DNA from: Oceanobacter kriegii DSM 6294
GTDB taxonomy: Bacteria; Pseudomonadota; Gammaproteobacteria; Pseudomonadales; Oceanobacteraceae
Assembly (NCBI RefSeq): GCF_000422845.1
Contig: NZ_KE383932.1
Location: 234,988-298,987 of the forward strand
Reading direction: 5' to 3'
Length of the DNA stretch: 64,000 nucleotides
Below, one piece after another: positions 54,714 through 63,920 of the stretch. Position numbers and translations under genes: made by a program. The stretch's first letter is position 1. The number at the start of each line of letters is the position of its first letter. The notes under the pieces are model-generated. The model searched no databases. It was not told where the DNA came from and worked only from the letters and a program-made list of their open reading frames with translations.

Positions 54714-55808
54714 TTGACCATTAAGTTACATCGAGACATCTACCGTCGGCAGGGATTGGCTGTGGTAGGGATGCTGTTGTTTACCGCCTTGTTTGTGGGC
54801 GGTAATCGCTTTCTGGGGCTGGCACCCAAAGGTGAACTGCAACTGGTAACGACCTTTTGGGCTGGTATTGCCTTGTTGAGTTATTGGTCCTGGAGCGGCC
54901 GTACCCGGGATTACCGCGACCCGGGGCTGACGGTGTTGTACATCCTTTGGGCGACCCTGTTTGTCAGCCTTTCTATCCTGATATCTCCTCAAATGCGCTT
55001 TGTGATGATGCTTGCTTATTTGGCGTTGCTGCCATTTGGCATTCTCGGCATGGGCTGGCGCTCGTTCTTTGGCGTTTGTCTTACCACCATTGGCGGCTAC
55101 AGCTTGCTGGTGCTGTATTTTCGCAATCACACCGAAGGCGTTTTTGATCCACGGCTCGAACTGCTGTTAGGGGCATCGTTTGCGCTGGCAGCCATGTCTC
55201 TGGCGCTGGTGGCCCGTGAGATGGTGTTGTTGCGGGAAGCCTACAGCCGCAAGAGCCGCGAGCTGAAGCTGGCCACAGCGCGAATTGAAGAGTTGTCGAT
55301 CAAGGACGAAGTAACCGGTTTGCTGAACCAGCGTTACTTTGATCGCACCTTGCAGAATCAGCGAGCGGTCAGCAACCGGGATGGTCGGCCCTTTGTGGTC
55401 GCCTTGATGGACATTGATCACCTCGATGCCTTACGGGCGTTGCACGGCGAACGATCGGTGCAAACCATGATGCATGAGCTGGCACAGTTGCTGACGGTGA
55501 CGTTGCGGGAAGTTGATATCGTATCGGCTTATGGAGCGGGACGTTATGGTGTGCTGTTAACCGGCGCAACGATTGACACCGGCCAGGCGGTGCTGGAGCG
55601 CATTCGTCAGAAGGTGACCGAAACACCGTTTGCCAAAGGCGTGATTCAAACGTCGGTTTCCATTGGTGTGGTGCAATATCAGCCGTCGGAATCGGTCGAG
55701 GAGTTATTGAGTCGTGCAGACATGCATGCGGCCATTGCCGTCAATGAAGGCGGTAATCGGGTGGTGGTTAACTGGTCCGGATCTGCTGGGGTCAGTCACA
55801 GCGAATAA
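54714..55808 (+). CDS. Membrane protein with degenerate GGDEF domain
   Basis: A 364-residue protein. About six TM helices (1-180), a linker helix (RKSRELKLATARIEELS), and a GGDEF-type domain (about 195-355). The start segment DEVTGLLNQRYF and MDIDHLDALR are conserved, but the active-site motif is GAGRY (about 274-278) in place of GGDEF, lacking the acidic catalytic residues. The upstream I-site (REVD, five residues before) is retained. It is probably an inactive cyclase acting as c-di-GMP receptor or partner. TTG 54714 has AAGGA at a good distance. Confidence 0.85.
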   Translation: MTIKLHRDIYRRQGLAVVGMLLFTALFVGGNRFLGLAPKGELQLVTTFWAGIALLSYWSWSGRTRDYRDPGLTVLYILWATLFVSLSILISPQMRFVMMLAYLALLPFGILGMGWRSFFGVCLTTIGGYSLLVLYFRNHTEGVFDPRLELLLGASFALAAMSLALVAREMVLLREAYSRKSRELKLATARIEELSIKDEVTGLLNQRYFDRTLQNQRAVSNRDGRPFVVALMDIDHLDALRALHGERSVQTMMHELAQLLTVTLREVDIVSAYGAGRYGVLLTGATIDTGQAVLERIRQKVTETPFAKGVIQTSVSIGVVQYQPSESVEELLSRADMHAAIAVNEGGNRVVVNWSGSAGVSHSE

Positions 55809-55892
55809 CACCAGAAGTGCCTGTGCGGCCTCTGACCTGTTCTGACTGATCTATTCTGATTGATCTGTTTTAACGACGAGGGCTGCAAAGAG

Positions 55893-55924
55893 CTTTAAAG
55901 GGACTTTAAAGAAGAGTTTAAAAG
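55893..55924. repeat. TTTAAA triple repeat
   Basis: CTTTAAAG at 55893 and 55904, and GTTTAAAA at 55916 are spaced 11 and 12 bp. They lie between two convergent genes, next to the terminator hairpin. Confidence 0.4.
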
Positions 55925-55926
55925 AA

Positions 55927-55952
55927 TGGTTGTCGACATGGGTCGACAACCA
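55927..55952 (-). terminator. Terminator hairpin after argF
   Basis: A perfect 11-bp stem TGGTTGTCGAC/GTCGACAACCA with a 4-base loop; on the minus strand a T-rich tract follows, as expected for argF. Confidence 0.75.
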
Positions 55953-55983
55953 CAAGGGGCGCCAGAAAGGATGTCGCGAAGGA

Positions 55984-56898
55984 TCAGGAAAGGCCCTGAG
56001 CTTCCTTCAGCAAAAATTCCATCAGGGCTTTTTGAGCGTGCAGGCGGTTTTCGGCTTCATCCCAAACTACGGAACGAGGATCATCCAGCAGGGTCATGCT
56101 GATTTCTTCACCACGGTGCGCTGGCAGGCAGTGCATAAAGACTACGTCTTCTGCGGCCGTGTCCAGCAAGGCTTCAGTAACCTGATAACCCGCAAAAGCG
56201 CGTTCGCGTTCTTTCTGCTCTTCTTCCTGGCCCATGGAGGCCCACACATCCGTCACTACCAGATGCGCACCTTTTACGGCTTCTTCCGGAGTGCGGTAGA
56301 TGGTAACGCTGTCCTTACAGGCTTCCAGAATTTCTGGCTTTGGATCAAAACCTTCTGGTACTGCGATGTTCAGGTGGTAGCCAAACTGCACGGCGGCATT
56401 CATGTAGGAATGACACATGTTGTTGCCATCGCCGACCCAGGCCACGGTTTTACCGGCAATGGAACCGCGGTGCTCAAGGTAGGTTTGCATATCGGCCAGC
56501 AGCTGACATGGATGGTAGTCGTCAGTCAGAGCGTTGATCACAGGCACTTTGGAGTTGGCTGCGAACAGTTCCAGACCGGCGTGATCGAAGGTCCGGATCA
56601 TGATGATGTCGACCATACGGGACAGCACGCGAGCGCTGTCCTCGATAGGCTCACCGCGACCCAGTTGGGTATCGCGGGGAGACAGGAAAATCGCCGATCC
56701 ACCAAACTGAGCCATACCGGCTTCAAAGGATACGCGGGTGCGGGTGGATGATTTTTCAAAAATCATGCCCAGAACCTGATTCTTGAAGGGTTCATAGATT
56801 TCATGACGATGTTGCATGGCCTTCAGCTCGATGGCGCGCTGCAAAATCTGGTTCAGCTCCTCTGACGACAAATCCATCAGAGTCAGAAAGTGTCTCAC
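55984..56898 (-). CDS. argF: Ornithine carbamoyltransferase ArgF
   Basis: A 304-residue enzyme making citrulline from ornithine and carbamoyl phosphate in arginine biosynthesis. The carbamoyl phosphate motif STRT (51-54), the HPCQ motif and the ornithine-binding [10 protein letters not shown] are present. It is biosynthetic ArgF-type by length and lies 17 bp after argD in a two-gene operon. Confidence 0.96.
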   Translation of the reverse strand: MRHFLTLMDLSSEELNQILQRAIELKAMQHRHEIYEPFKNQVLGMIFEKSSTRTRVSFEAGMAQFGGSAIFLSPRDTQLGRGEPIEDSARVLSRMVDIIMIRTFDHAGLELFAANSKVPVINALTDDYHPCQLLADMQTYLEHRGSIAGKTVAWVGDGNNMCHSYMNAAVQFGYHLNIAVPEGFDPKPEILEACKDSVTIYRTPEEAVKGAHLVVTDVWASMGQEEEQKERERAFAGYQVTEALLDTAAEDVVFMHCLPAHRGEEISMTLLDDPRSVVWDEAENRLHAQKALMEFLLKEAQGLS

Positions 56899-56915
56899 GG
56901 CAATTCCTTCGTCTA

Positions 56916-58082
56916 TCAGTCGAGTGATTCAACAAGTTCGCAGACAAGCTCAACGATCTTGTCTGCGTCTGTTTTATTCAGGTTCAGTGCCGGCAGCAAA
57001 CGGATCACGTTGCCAGCGGTTACGTTGATCAACAGGCCTTTTTCAAGGGCCTTGCCAACCAGTTCAGGGCAATCCTGTGACATCACCAGGCCAATCATCA
57101 AACCACGACCACGGATATCAACCAGTTTGCTGTTGCCAGCCAGACGCTGACGGAATTCGGCGGCCAGGTACTCACCCATTTCACGGGCGTTGTTGCACAG
57201 ACCTTCGGATTCAATGGTATTCACGACCGCGAGGGCAACGGCGGAGCACAGCGGGTTACCGCCGTAGGTGCTGCCATGGCTGCCCGGTTGCAGGATCTCG
57301 GCAGCCTTGCCACGTGCCATGCAGGCACCAATTGGCAGACCGTTGCCCAGACCTTTGGCGGTGGTGACAACATCCGGAACAAAGCCCAGCTGTTGGTAGG
57401 AGAAATAGCTACCTGTACGACCGTTACCGGTTTGCACTTCGTCCGCCAGCATCAGCCATTCGTTGGCATCACACAGGCTGCGAACGCCTTGCAGGAATTC
57501 CAGAGAGCCCGTTGCCAGACCACCTTCGCCCTGAACGGTTTCCAGCATCACGGCAACAACGTTCGGGTTGGCTTTGGCGACTGCGGTCAGGGTATCCAGA
57601 TCGTTGTACGGTACACGGATAAAACCGCTCAGCAGTGGGCCGAAGCCTTCCTGTGCCTTGGCATTACCGGTGGCTGTCAGGGTGCCCATGGTGCGGCCAT
57701 GGAACGCTTTGGTCATAACGATGATGACTGGCTCGGTGATGCCGCGCTGGTGGCCGTATTTACGGGCAAGTTTGATCGCCGCTTCGTTGGCTTCTGCACC
57801 GGAGTTGGAGAAGAACACCTTATCCATGCCGGAAATACGCGTCAGGGCATCGGCCAGTTCCTGCTGGCGGGTGATGCCGTACAGGTTGGAGGTGTGGATC
57901 AGGCGGCTGCCTTGTTCCGTTAATGCACTGGTTACGGCAGGATGAGAATGACCGAGGCCAGTGACTGCGATGCCCATCAGGGCATCCAGATACGCCTTGC
58001 CTTCGGTATCCTTGAGCCAGCTACCTTCACCAGACACAAAGGTGACAGGCAGACGGCCATAGGTATTCATGATTGCTGACAT
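56916..58082 (-). CDS. argD: Acetylornithine aminotransferase ArgD
   Basis: A 388-residue class III PLP aminotransferase converting N-acetylglutamate semialdehyde to N-acetylornithine. [20 protein letters not shown], the [11 protein letters not shown] segment and the PLP lysine in [14 protein letters not shown] are conserved. ATG 58082 has AAGGAAG upstream; a second Met at residue 5 is possible. Its role in lysine synthesis (succinyl-DAP) is possible, as in E. coli. argF follows. Confidence 0.94.
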   Translation of the reverse strand: MSAIMNTYGRLPVTFVSGEGSWLKDTEGKAYLDALMGIAVTGLGHSHPAVTSALTEQGSRLIHTSNLYGITRQQELADALTRISGMDKVFFSNSGAEANEAAIKLARKYGHQRGITEPVIIVMTKAFHGRTMGTLTATGNAKAQEGFGPLLSGFIRVPYNDLDTLTAVAKANPNVVAVMLETVQGEGGLATGSLEFLQGVRSLCDANEWLMLADEVQTGNGRTGSYFSYQQLGFVPDVVTTAKGLGNGLPIGACMARGKAAEILQPGSHGSTYGGNPLCSAVALAVVNTIESEGLCNNAREMGEYLAAEFRQRLAGNSKLVDIRGRGLMIGLVMSQDCPELVGKALEKGLLINVTAGNVIRLLPALNLNKTDADKIVELVCELVESLD

Positions 58083-58362
58083 ACAGGGATTGCTTCCTTA
58101 AAAACGCAAAAGGGCAGCTGCTGCTGCCCAATAGGTGTTCGACTATACGAAAGGCGTTTGGTGAAGTAAACGACTGCGGGTCAAGCGGTGGCGTAATCGC
58201 CCATTATGGATGCAAAAACGAAGAAAATACGGCTGTTGACGAATATTATTCGTCGTAAGATTGGTTTGAGTGCACTAAATTCGATGTCTGGCTGCTTTGG
58301 AGAATTAAATTGCTGGGAGAGACTGGGCGCCTGTTCAAGGAGTTCACCCAATACTTCGGGCT
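58083..58362. other. Intergenic region upstream of argD
   Basis: No gene is seen. It contains the palindrome at 58238-58254, listed separately, and otherwise nothing I can name. The rimK terminator lies at its right end. Confidence 0.4.
58238..58254. promoter_or_regulatory. Perfect palindrome upstream of argD, possible operator
   Basis: GACGAATA-T-TATTCGTC is an 8+1+8 perfect inverted repeat 155 bp upstream of argD. It resembles an ArgR half-site pair (GAAT/ATTC) but with a 3-base rather than 4-base centre, so an arginine regulator is possible but not established. Confidence 0.45.
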
Positions 58363-58395
58363 GAAAACAACAAAGGGCCTTGCGGCCCTGTGTTG
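58363..58395 (-). terminator. Terminator after rimK
   Basis: On the minus strand ACACAGGGCC, GCAA loop, GGCCCTTTGT, then TTGTTTTC. It ends the maoP-rimB-rimK unit. Confidence 0.8.
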
Positions 58396-58440
58396 GTGAC
58401 TTTGTGTTTACAGCTCGGTGCTGGCAACAATAAACGTTGA

Positions 58441-59346
58441 TCAGCCCTGACCGCGGGTTTTGGTTCTGTGCGCCTGGGCATTTTTCTCGATGAACATGAT
58501 GATCTTCGAGGCCACATCGGTATTGGTGGCTTCTTCGATGCCCTGAATACCCGGTGATGAGTTTACTTCCATAACCACTGGCCCACGATTGGAGCGCAGG
58601 ATATCGACACCGGCTACGTTCAGTCCCATGGTTTTGGCAGCACGTACGGCGGTAGAGCGTTCTTCCGGCGTGATGCGGATCAACTGGGCAGTACCACCAC
58701 GGTGCAGGTTGGAACGGAATTCGCCGTCCGCGGCCTGACGCTTCATGGCCGCAACCACGCGGTCACCCACAACAAAGCAGCGAATATCCGCACCGCCAGC
58801 TTCCTTGATGAACTCCTGTACCATGATGTTGGCTTTCAGACCCATAAAGGCTTCGATCACACTTTCTGCCGCCTTGCGGGTTTCGGCCAGTACCACACCA
58901 ATGCCCTGGGTGCCTTCCAGCAGTTTGATTACCAGTGGCGCACCGCCGACCATCTGGATCAGGTCAGGAATGTCGTCCGGGCTGTGAGCAAAGCCGGTCA
59001 CCGGCATGCCAATGCCTTTACGGGACATCAGCTGCATGGAGCGCAGTTTGTCGCGGGAGCGGCTGATGGCAACGGATTCGTTGAGCGGGTATACGCCCAT
59101 CATTTCAAACTGACGCAGTACCGCCGTGCCATAAAACGTAATGGAGGCACCAATGCGGGGAATCACTGCATCAAATCCCGTCAGCGCATCGCCCTGGTAA
59201 TGGATCGATGGCTCGGTACTGTTGATGTTCATATAACAGTGCAGAGTATCCAGAACGACCATTTCGTGGCCACGCGCTTCGCCAGCCTCTATCAAACGAC
59301 GGGTGGAGTAGAGGCGAGGATTGCGCGACAGAATCGCGATTTTCAT
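58441..59346 (-). CDS. rimK: RimK, ribosomal protein S6-L-glutamate ligase
   Basis: A 301-residue ATP-grasp ligase adding glutamates to the C-terminus of ribosomal protein S6 (and making poly-alpha-glutamate in vitro). The N-terminal [20 protein letters not shown], the ATP-binding [14 protein letters not shown] and the Mg-binding [12 protein letters not shown] are conserved. It is downstream of rimB, 4 bp apart, forming rimB-rimK. In Pseudomonas RimABK changes ribosome composition and motility. Confidence 0.95.
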   Translation of the reverse strand: MKIAILSRNPRLYSTRRLIEAGEARGHEMVVLDTLHCYMNINSTEPSIHYQGDALTGFDAVIPRIGASITFYGTAVLRQFEMMGVYPLNESVAISRSRDKLRSMQLMSRKGIGMPVTGFAHSPDDIPDLIQMVGGAPLVIKLLEGTQGIGVVLAETRKAAESVIEAFMGLKANIMVQEFIKEAGGADIRCFVVGDRVVAAMKRQAADGEFRSNLHRGGTAQLIRITPEERSTAVRAAKTMGLNVAGVDILRSNRGPVVMEVNSSPGIQGIEEATNTDVASKIIMFIEKNAQAHRTKTRGQG

Positions 59347-59350
59347 AGTG

Positions 59351-59770
59351 TTAATTGCTCAGATAAGTGTGTTCAACGTCGACCACAAATCGACCGGCGA
59401 AGGCTTCGCGCCCCAACAGCATAGGATAGGTCATGCTGCCGCGGTGACTCAGATTGAGATCAATCGCCCAGTGTTGGCCGCCCAATGACACATTGGTACG
59501 AATCACGTAGCGGTAGCTGCGTGAGCCATTGGAACTGGCGATGCGCTTACGGCTATGAACAGGTGCTTCGCAGACCTGATCAATGGGCATTTCTCCACGA
59601 CGAAACAGCACGTGGAATTGAACCCACTGCTGGCCGTCGCGTTCAAAGGTTTCAACCTCTTCAGCATGAATGCTGCTGGAGCAGGCGCCGGTATCGACTT
59701 TGGCCAGACATTGGATGTCCAGTTCCGGTAAATCGATTTGTTCCAGGTATCCGATTGCTGGTTTAGTCAT
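59351..59770 (-). CDS. rimB: RimB-like retropepsin-type/ATP-dependent zinc protease
   Basis: A 139-residue protein of the family annotated 'ATP-dependent zinc protease' (PF05618), with a retropepsin-like active site [16 protein letters not shown] (D26). Members are linked with RimK and are proposed to trim S6 glutamate tails. ATG 59770 lies inside the end of maoP (8-bp overlap), so coupling is expected. A longer upstream frame is not supported. Confidence 0.88.
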   Translation of the reverse strand: MTKPAIGYLEQIDLPELDIQCLAKVDTGACSSSIHAEEVETFERDGQQWVQFHVLFRRGEMPIDQVCEAPVHSRKRIASSNGSRSYRYVIRTNVSLGGQHWAIDLNLSHRGSMTYPMLLGREAFAGRFVVDVEHTYLSN

Positions 59771-60092
59771 CCGAGTCCGCAGTCTCCGCAATGCCGTCAG
59801 TGACTGCACCTGAAGATGCGGTGAAATAAACCTGCTTGCGACGCAGTGCGGCCAGATAGCGGCCCCAGGCTTTTTCAACGTCGGATTGTGCCACGGCTTC
59901 GCCCATGCACACCTGTACAAAGCGGGTTTCAGCTTCATCGGCTGGCAATTGGTCGCCTTGATGAAGCGCTTTCAACACCACACCCTTGCTTTCCAGCAGG
60001 TCGGCCTGAGCCCGGGTGAAATCTCCCGAACGATGGAAGCCGCGAGGGAAGTTGGTGTCATCGTAGAATTTTTTGCTGCTTTCAAAACTCAT
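59763..60092 (-). CDS. maoP: MaoP (DUF413), macrodomain Ori organisation protein
   Basis: A 109-residue protein matching E. coli MaoP/YifE: KKFYDDTNFPRGFHRSGDFT, VEKAWGRYLAALRRKQVYF, and the terminal ADSDD. In E. coli MaoP binds maoS to organise the Ori macrodomain, and its gene is divergent from hdfR, as here. Start ATG 60092 has GAGGAAC. It is in an operon with rimB and rimK. Confidence 0.93.
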   Translation of the reverse strand: MSFESSKKFYDDTNFPRGFHRSGDFTRAQADLLESKGVVLKALHQGDQLPADEAETRFVQVCMGEAVAQSDVEKAWGRYLAALRRKQVYFTASSGAVTDGIAETADSDD

Positions 60093-60224
60093 GACGGTTC
60101 CTCGTAGATGCATTTTTTGAAGCGCTGTGGCTGGACGCCATCTCTATTTCGGCGGAGTATGGTCAGGGCACAGAGTGCGGTAAAACAAAAAATATTTGTC
60201 GTAACGAACATCATAATTGGTCGA

Positions 60225-61142
60225 ATGGATACAGAACTTCTAAAAACCTTCATGGAGGTTTCGCGCACCCGTCACTTTGGCCGTGCCGCGGAAAATCTTT
60301 ACCTGACCCAGTCTGCTGTCAGCTTTCGGGTGCGCCAGCTCGAAGGCCTGCTGGGCGTCGAATTGTTCACCCGTCAGCGTAACAACATTCAGCTGACTAC
60401 CGCTGGTGAGCGCCTGATGCCACTGGCGGAGAGTACCGTGCAGCTGGAGAAACGCATCCGCCAGGAAGTGGCCACTGAAGATGCTCGTAATCAGCAGGTG
60501 GCCATCGGTGCGACGCCGAACTTATGGGATGGTTTCCTGCAACAACAGGTTCCTTCCCTGATTGACGGCGCTGCCGGTTTGGCGGTGGCAGCGGTTGCGC
60601 ATAGTAGTACCACCCTGGTTCGGCAGGTGCTGGAGCGCACCATTGATTTGGCCTTTCTGTTTGACGCCCCCAAAGTTGACGAACTGACCACGCTGGAAGT
60701 TGCGCACTTGCCATTGCATCTATTCAGTAGCCAGCCCAACCAGCCTGCGGAAGAAGCGGTCGGGGAAGGGTATGTGATGGTGGATTGGGGAACAGCGTTC
60801 ATTAATGATCACAATCTGGCCTTCAAAGGCCAGGCCAGTCAGCAGGTGATGACCAATACGGGACGCATCGCGCTTGATTGTGTGCTGACTCGCGGCGGCG
60901 CAGCCTATCTGCCTGTTGGCCTCGCCCAGAGCCACGTAGATAAACAAGAACTGTTTGAGGTCGACGATGCACCGGTGATCCAACGTTCGGTATACGTCAG
61001 CTACCACAGCAACGGTGGGCGGGAACATATTATTGATACCGTGGTGCGACAGGTGGCAGATGCCAACAACAGTGCGCATCCACTGGTTAAAAAACTCAAT
61101 CCGGACGATATAGGTATAGGAGGGCTGGATGACAAACGCTAA
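60225..61142 (+). CDS. hdfR: HdfR, LysR-type regulator
   Basis: A 305-residue LysR-type protein very close to E. coli HdfR at the N-terminus (MDTELLKTFMEVSRTRHFGR, LYLTQSAVSFRVRQLE, RNNIQLTTAGERL). In E. coli it represses flhDC; that operon is not used in polar flagellates, so the target here is unknown. ATG 60225 is chosen from the family; upstream in-frame codons have no support. The last 14 bp overlap the next gene. Confidence 0.92.
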   Translation: MDTELLKTFMEVSRTRHFGRAAENLYLTQSAVSFRVRQLEGLLGVELFTRQRNNIQLTTAGERLMPLAESTVQLEKRIRQEVATEDARNQQVAIGATPNLWDGFLQQQVPSLIDGAAGLAVAAVAHSSTTLVRQVLERTIDLAFLFDAPKVDELTTLEVAHLPLHLFSSQPNQPAEEAVGEGYVMVDWGTAFINDHNLAFKGQASQQVMTNTGRIALDCVLTRGGAAYLPVGLAQSHVDKQELFEVDDAPVIQRSVYVSYHSNGGREHIIDTVVRQVADANNSAHPLVKKLNPDDIGIGGLDDKR

Positions 61143-62097
61143 AGCGGTCACGGTTTCACAGCTGGGTGGCCCAGAGGTTCTGCAAATCACCTCGGTTGAA
61201 GTGCCTGCTCCTTCAGCAGATGAAGTATTGGTTAAGGTATTGGCAGCTGGCTTCAACCCCATTGATACCAAACTGAGGGCCGGACTGGCCCCGGTACTGA
61301 CAGAAACCGGCATCACCGGGGTAGAACTGTGTGGTGAAGTGGTCGCCGTTGGTGATGCGGTAACGACGTTGAAAGCAGGCGATCGGGTGTTTGGTGTCAG
61401 TGGTGGTGTGTTAGGCACCTGGGGCGCCTGTGCGGAATACACCCTGGCTCGAGCCGAATTGTTGGTACCAGCCCCGGACAATATCTCCGATCAGGTTGCA
61501 GCCTGTGCCGGTGTTGTTGGGTTAACGGCGCTGGAGGCGCTTGAACGTCTGGCACCTGTTTCGGGCCAGAAAATCATGATCCTTGGTGCGTCCGGCGGGG
61601 TCGGGCTGGTGGCGGTGCAACTGGCTTTGGCAGCAGGACTTGAGGTGTATGGCACCGCAGGCACGGAAGAGCGTGTTGAAGCGCTGGCGGCTATGGGCGT
61701 AAACGCCTGCTTCCATAACGAAGTTGACGATTTACTTGCTGCTGACAGGGTATTCCCGTTGGTGCTGGATACTCATGGCGGGGCATCATTGCAGCAGGCG
61801 CTGAAACTGGCGGAAAGCTATGGCCGGGTGGCGACCATTAATGCTCGCGGCGAACACGAGTTGGCGATGGCGCATGGTAAGGCATTGACCCTGAGTGCCA
61901 TCTTCTCTCTCATCCCGGTATTAAAGCGTATTGGAATTGAACAGCACCAAAAGCGCCTGGCGACCTTGTCAGCCATGCTGGAAAGTGGCGCATTGATACT
62001 TAACGAGCCGGAAACGGTGGCGATGTCGGAAGTGGCTGCGATTCACCAGCGTTACGAATCTGGTCAGTTGGGCCACAAGGTAGCGTTCGTCTGGTAA
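61129..62097 (+). CDS. Zinc-less MDR/quinone oxidoreductase family protein
   Basis: A 322-residue NAD(P)H-dependent oxidoreductase of the medium-chain family. The N-terminal GroES-like domain begins VSQLGGPEVLQITSVEVPAP, and the nucleotide-binding domain has GASGGVGLVAVQLALAAGL. No structural-zinc cysteine cluster is seen, fitting the quinone-oxidoreductase (QorA/crotonase-like) subgroup. Substrate unknown. It overlaps the end of hdfR and is followed by a terminator. Confidence 0.88.
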   Translation: MTNAKAVTVSQLGGPEVLQITSVEVPAPSADEVLVKVLAAGFNPIDTKLRAGLAPVLTETGITGVELCGEVVAVGDAVTTLKAGDRVFGVSGGVLGTWGACAEYTLARAELLVPAPDNISDQVAACAGVVGLTALEALERLAPVSGQKIMILGASGGVGLVAVQLALAAGLEVYGTAGTEERVEALAAMGVNACFHNEVDDLLAADRVFPLVLDTHGGASLQQALKLAESYGRVATINARGEHELAMAHGKALTLSAIFSLIPVLKRIGIEQHQKRLATLSAMLESGALILNEPETVAMSEVAAIHQRYESGQLGHKVAFVW

Positions 62098-62111
62098 CTG
62101 CGGGTAAACAC

Positions 62112-62152
62112 AAAAAAGCGCGCAATCCGTTCATCGGATGCGCGCTTTTTTG
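62112..62152. terminator. Bidirectional terminator
   Basis: AAAAAAGCGCGC, then ATCCG/CGGAT with one bulged A, and GCGCGCTTTTTT. It serves both the oxidoreductase gene and queE. Confidence 0.92.
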
Positions 62153-62168
62153 TGGCTGAAGGGCTGGA

Positions 62169-62861
62169 TCAGTCGATGCCCATCCACTTATGGGTTTGCA
62201 GGCTGATTTTCCATTCGGGATTGTCCATGCAATAGGCGACTGCTTGCTCTGTGGTTGACGTGGCTGAGTCCAGTTCAAATACGTCGATCAAAGCGGGCTG
62301 ATGAACGGAAGAACGAATGGCGGTGCTATCCAGTGGTTGCAAATAACGATGGCTGGCGCGGATGGTATCAAATCGTTCTGGTCTGGCATCCGGTTGTGGA
62401 AACACCAGCTTCAGCTCATCGCATTCGGTGACCACCAGATCGCTGTCGCCTTTTGGACTGAGGCATACCCAGTCAATGCCGTCAGGCAGTGCCAGAGTAC
62501 CGTTGGTTTCGATGGCAATTTCAAAGCCCGCCTGGTGGAGTTGGTCGACCAGTGCCTGATCCAACTGCAGGGCGGGTTCGCCTCCGGTGCATACTACGTA
62601 GGGCTTGCCGCGGCTCATGTCTGGCCAAAGCGACGTCAGTAGCGACACCAGTTCGTCAATGTTATAGCGACCACCGTTTTGGCCATCGGTGCCAACAAAG
62701 TCAGTGTCGCAAAACTGGCACACGGCCGCCATGCGGCCAGTATCCTTGCCGTTCCACAAATTGCATTTGCTGAATCGGCAGAAGACAGACGGGCGTCCGG
62801 CCTGGGCACCTTCACCCTGTAAGGTATAGAAGGCTTCTTTAACCCGATACGAAGACGCCAT
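62169..62861 (-). CDS. queE: 7-carboxy-7-deazaguanine synthase QueE
   Basis: A 230-residue radical-SAM enzyme converting 6-carboxytetrahydropterin to CDG in queuosine synthesis. The cluster cysteines are spaced as C33, C48, C51, with the 14-residue insert typical of gammaproteobacterial QueE in place of the CX3CX2C motif. The N-terminal KEAFYTLQGEGAQAGRPSVF and CTGGEPALQLD are conserved. queC ends 2 bp upstream. Confidence 0.93.
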   Translation of the reverse strand: MASSYRVKEAFYTLQGEGAQAGRPSVFCRFSKCNLWNGKDTGRMAAVCQFCDTDFVGTDGQNGGRYNIDELVSLLTSLWPDMSRGKPYVVCTGGEPALQLDQALVDQLHQAGFEIAIETNGTLALPDGIDWVCLSPKGDSDLVVTECDELKLVFPQPDARPERFDTIRASHRYLQPLDSTAIRSSVHQPALIDVFELDSATSTTEQAVAYCMDNPEWKISLQTHKWMGID

Positions 62862-62862
62862 C

Positions 62863-63525
62863 TCAGGCCTCTTCGTAGGCCAGTGGGTCGGCGGCCTGGT
62901 TCAGTTCAAAAGCTTCCAGTCGCTCAACGCAAGAGCCGCATTTACCACAGGCCTTTTCACGGCCGTTGTAGCAAGTCCAGGTTTTGCCGTAATCCAGGCC
63001 CATCGCCAGGCCATCTTTCAGAATGCCGATTTTGTCGGAGTTCAGGTAAGGCGTGACGATTTCGACCGGCTCGTAGTTGGCAATCTTTGCTACATCGTTC
63101 ATGGCGTGAACAAACTCGGGGCGGCAATCCGGGTAGATCGCGTGATCACCACTGTGAGCGCCATAAAACACCTTGTTGGCACCAATATCGACGGCATAGC
63201 CGATCGCCAGCGATAACAGAATCATGTTGCGGTTTGGCACCACGGTAGACTTCATGTTGTCGTCGGCGTAGTGGCCTTCAGGAATATCCTGTGCAGACGT
63301 CAGCGAAGAGCTTTGCAGTAACTGATTAATGGCAGTGATATCAATCACCCGATGGGACAGACCCAGCTCTTCACACACGCTGGCAGCAAAGCGGATTTCC
63401 TTACTGTGTTTCTGGCCATAATCAAAGGTAAGCGGGTACAGCTCATAACCTTCTTTATAAGCACGATGAAGAATGGTGAAGGAATCCATTCCGCCGGAAT
63501 AAATCACAACGGCTTTTTCAGACAT
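62863..63525 (-). CDS. queC: 7-cyano-7-deazaguanine synthase QueC
   Basis: A 220-residue ATP-dependent enzyme turning CDG into preQ0 in the queuosine pathway. The PP-loop is YSGGMDS (9-15); zinc is bound by C185, C193, C196, C199 ([15 protein letters not shown]). ATG 63525 has GGAG 6 bases upstream and gives [12 protein letters not shown]; a longer form is not supported. Together with queE it is a two-gene operon. No preQ1 riboswitch is recognised upstream. Confidence 0.94.
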   Translation of the reverse strand: MSEKAVVIYSGGMDSFTILHRAYKEGYELYPLTFDYGQKHSKEIRFAASVCEELGLSHRVIDITAINQLLQSSSLTSAQDIPEGHYADDNMKSTVVPNRNMILLSLAIGYAVDIGANKVFYGAHSGDHAIYPDCRPEFVHAMNDVAKIANYEPVEIVTPYLNSDKIGILKDGLAMGLDYGKTWTCYNGREKACGKCGSCVERLEAFELNQAADPLAYEEA

Positions 63526-63621
63526 AACAACTCCAGGGTTAGCCAAACGGAAGACAGTCCGAGCGGCTCGTAAAAAACACGTACATCTACCTATAGAAGT
63601 ACGTACCTGTGAAAGCGCCGC

Positions 63622-63627
63622 ATTATA
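63622..63627 (-). promoter_or_regulatory. -10 element, probable queC promoter
   Basis: Minus strand reads GCG-TATAAT-GCGGCGC: a perfect -10 with GC-rich discriminator, 97 bp before queC. No good -35 is seen at 17 bp. Confidence 0.45.
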
Positions 63628-63647
63628 CGCAGGTTTATAAAAAAGTA

Positions 63648-63675
63648 TTGACTCAAAATGTCACACCGGTATTAT
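63648..63675 (+). promoter_or_regulatory. Sigma-70 promoter P1 of probable rRNA operon
   Basis: TTGACT (63648-63653), 16-base spacer, TATTAT (63670-63675), then GCGCGCC. An A/T-rich tract lies upstream. The GC-rich discriminator is typical of stringently controlled stable-RNA promoters. Confidence 0.8.
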
Positions 63676-63764
63676 GCGCGCCTCTTCGCTGCTCAGGCAG
63701 AGAAGAGCAAGGAAAACAGCGTGTTTAGCCGCTGCGGTCCTTGAAATAAATCTTCACTAAGGTG

Positions 63765-63792
63765 TTGACCGCTTCGGTTAATCGCGTATTAT
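63765..63792 (+). promoter_or_regulatory. Sigma-70 promoter P2 of probable rRNA operon
   Basis: TTGACC (63765-63770), 16-base spacer, TATTAT (63787-63792), then TCGCCGCC. Lies 117 bp after P1. Confidence 0.8.
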
Positions 63793-63892
63793 TCGCCGCC
63801 TTTGTTCGAGGTGCTCGGTTTTGTTGCTGAGTGTTTCGGTTGTAAGTATTTGTTTTTAAATGACTTTTCTTAAGTTGCTTGAAAATGATTGC

Positions 63893-63920
63893 TTGACAAG
63901 AAGATTTGGCGCTCTATAAT
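63893..63920 (+). promoter_or_regulatory. Sigma-70 promoter P3 of probable rRNA operon
   Basis: TTGACA (63893-63898), 16-base spacer, TATAAT (63915-63920), then GCGCCGC: both hexamers are perfect. A long A/T-rich tract upstream could be an UP element. The following 80 bases contain TGTTGTTTAACTG near 63982, close to an antitermination boxA, so the leader of an rRNA operon is likely. Confidence 0.85.

Noticed and set aside
63526..63640. preQ1 riboswitch upstream of queC
   Set aside because: The conserved loop and A-rich tail of preQ1 classes are not seen.
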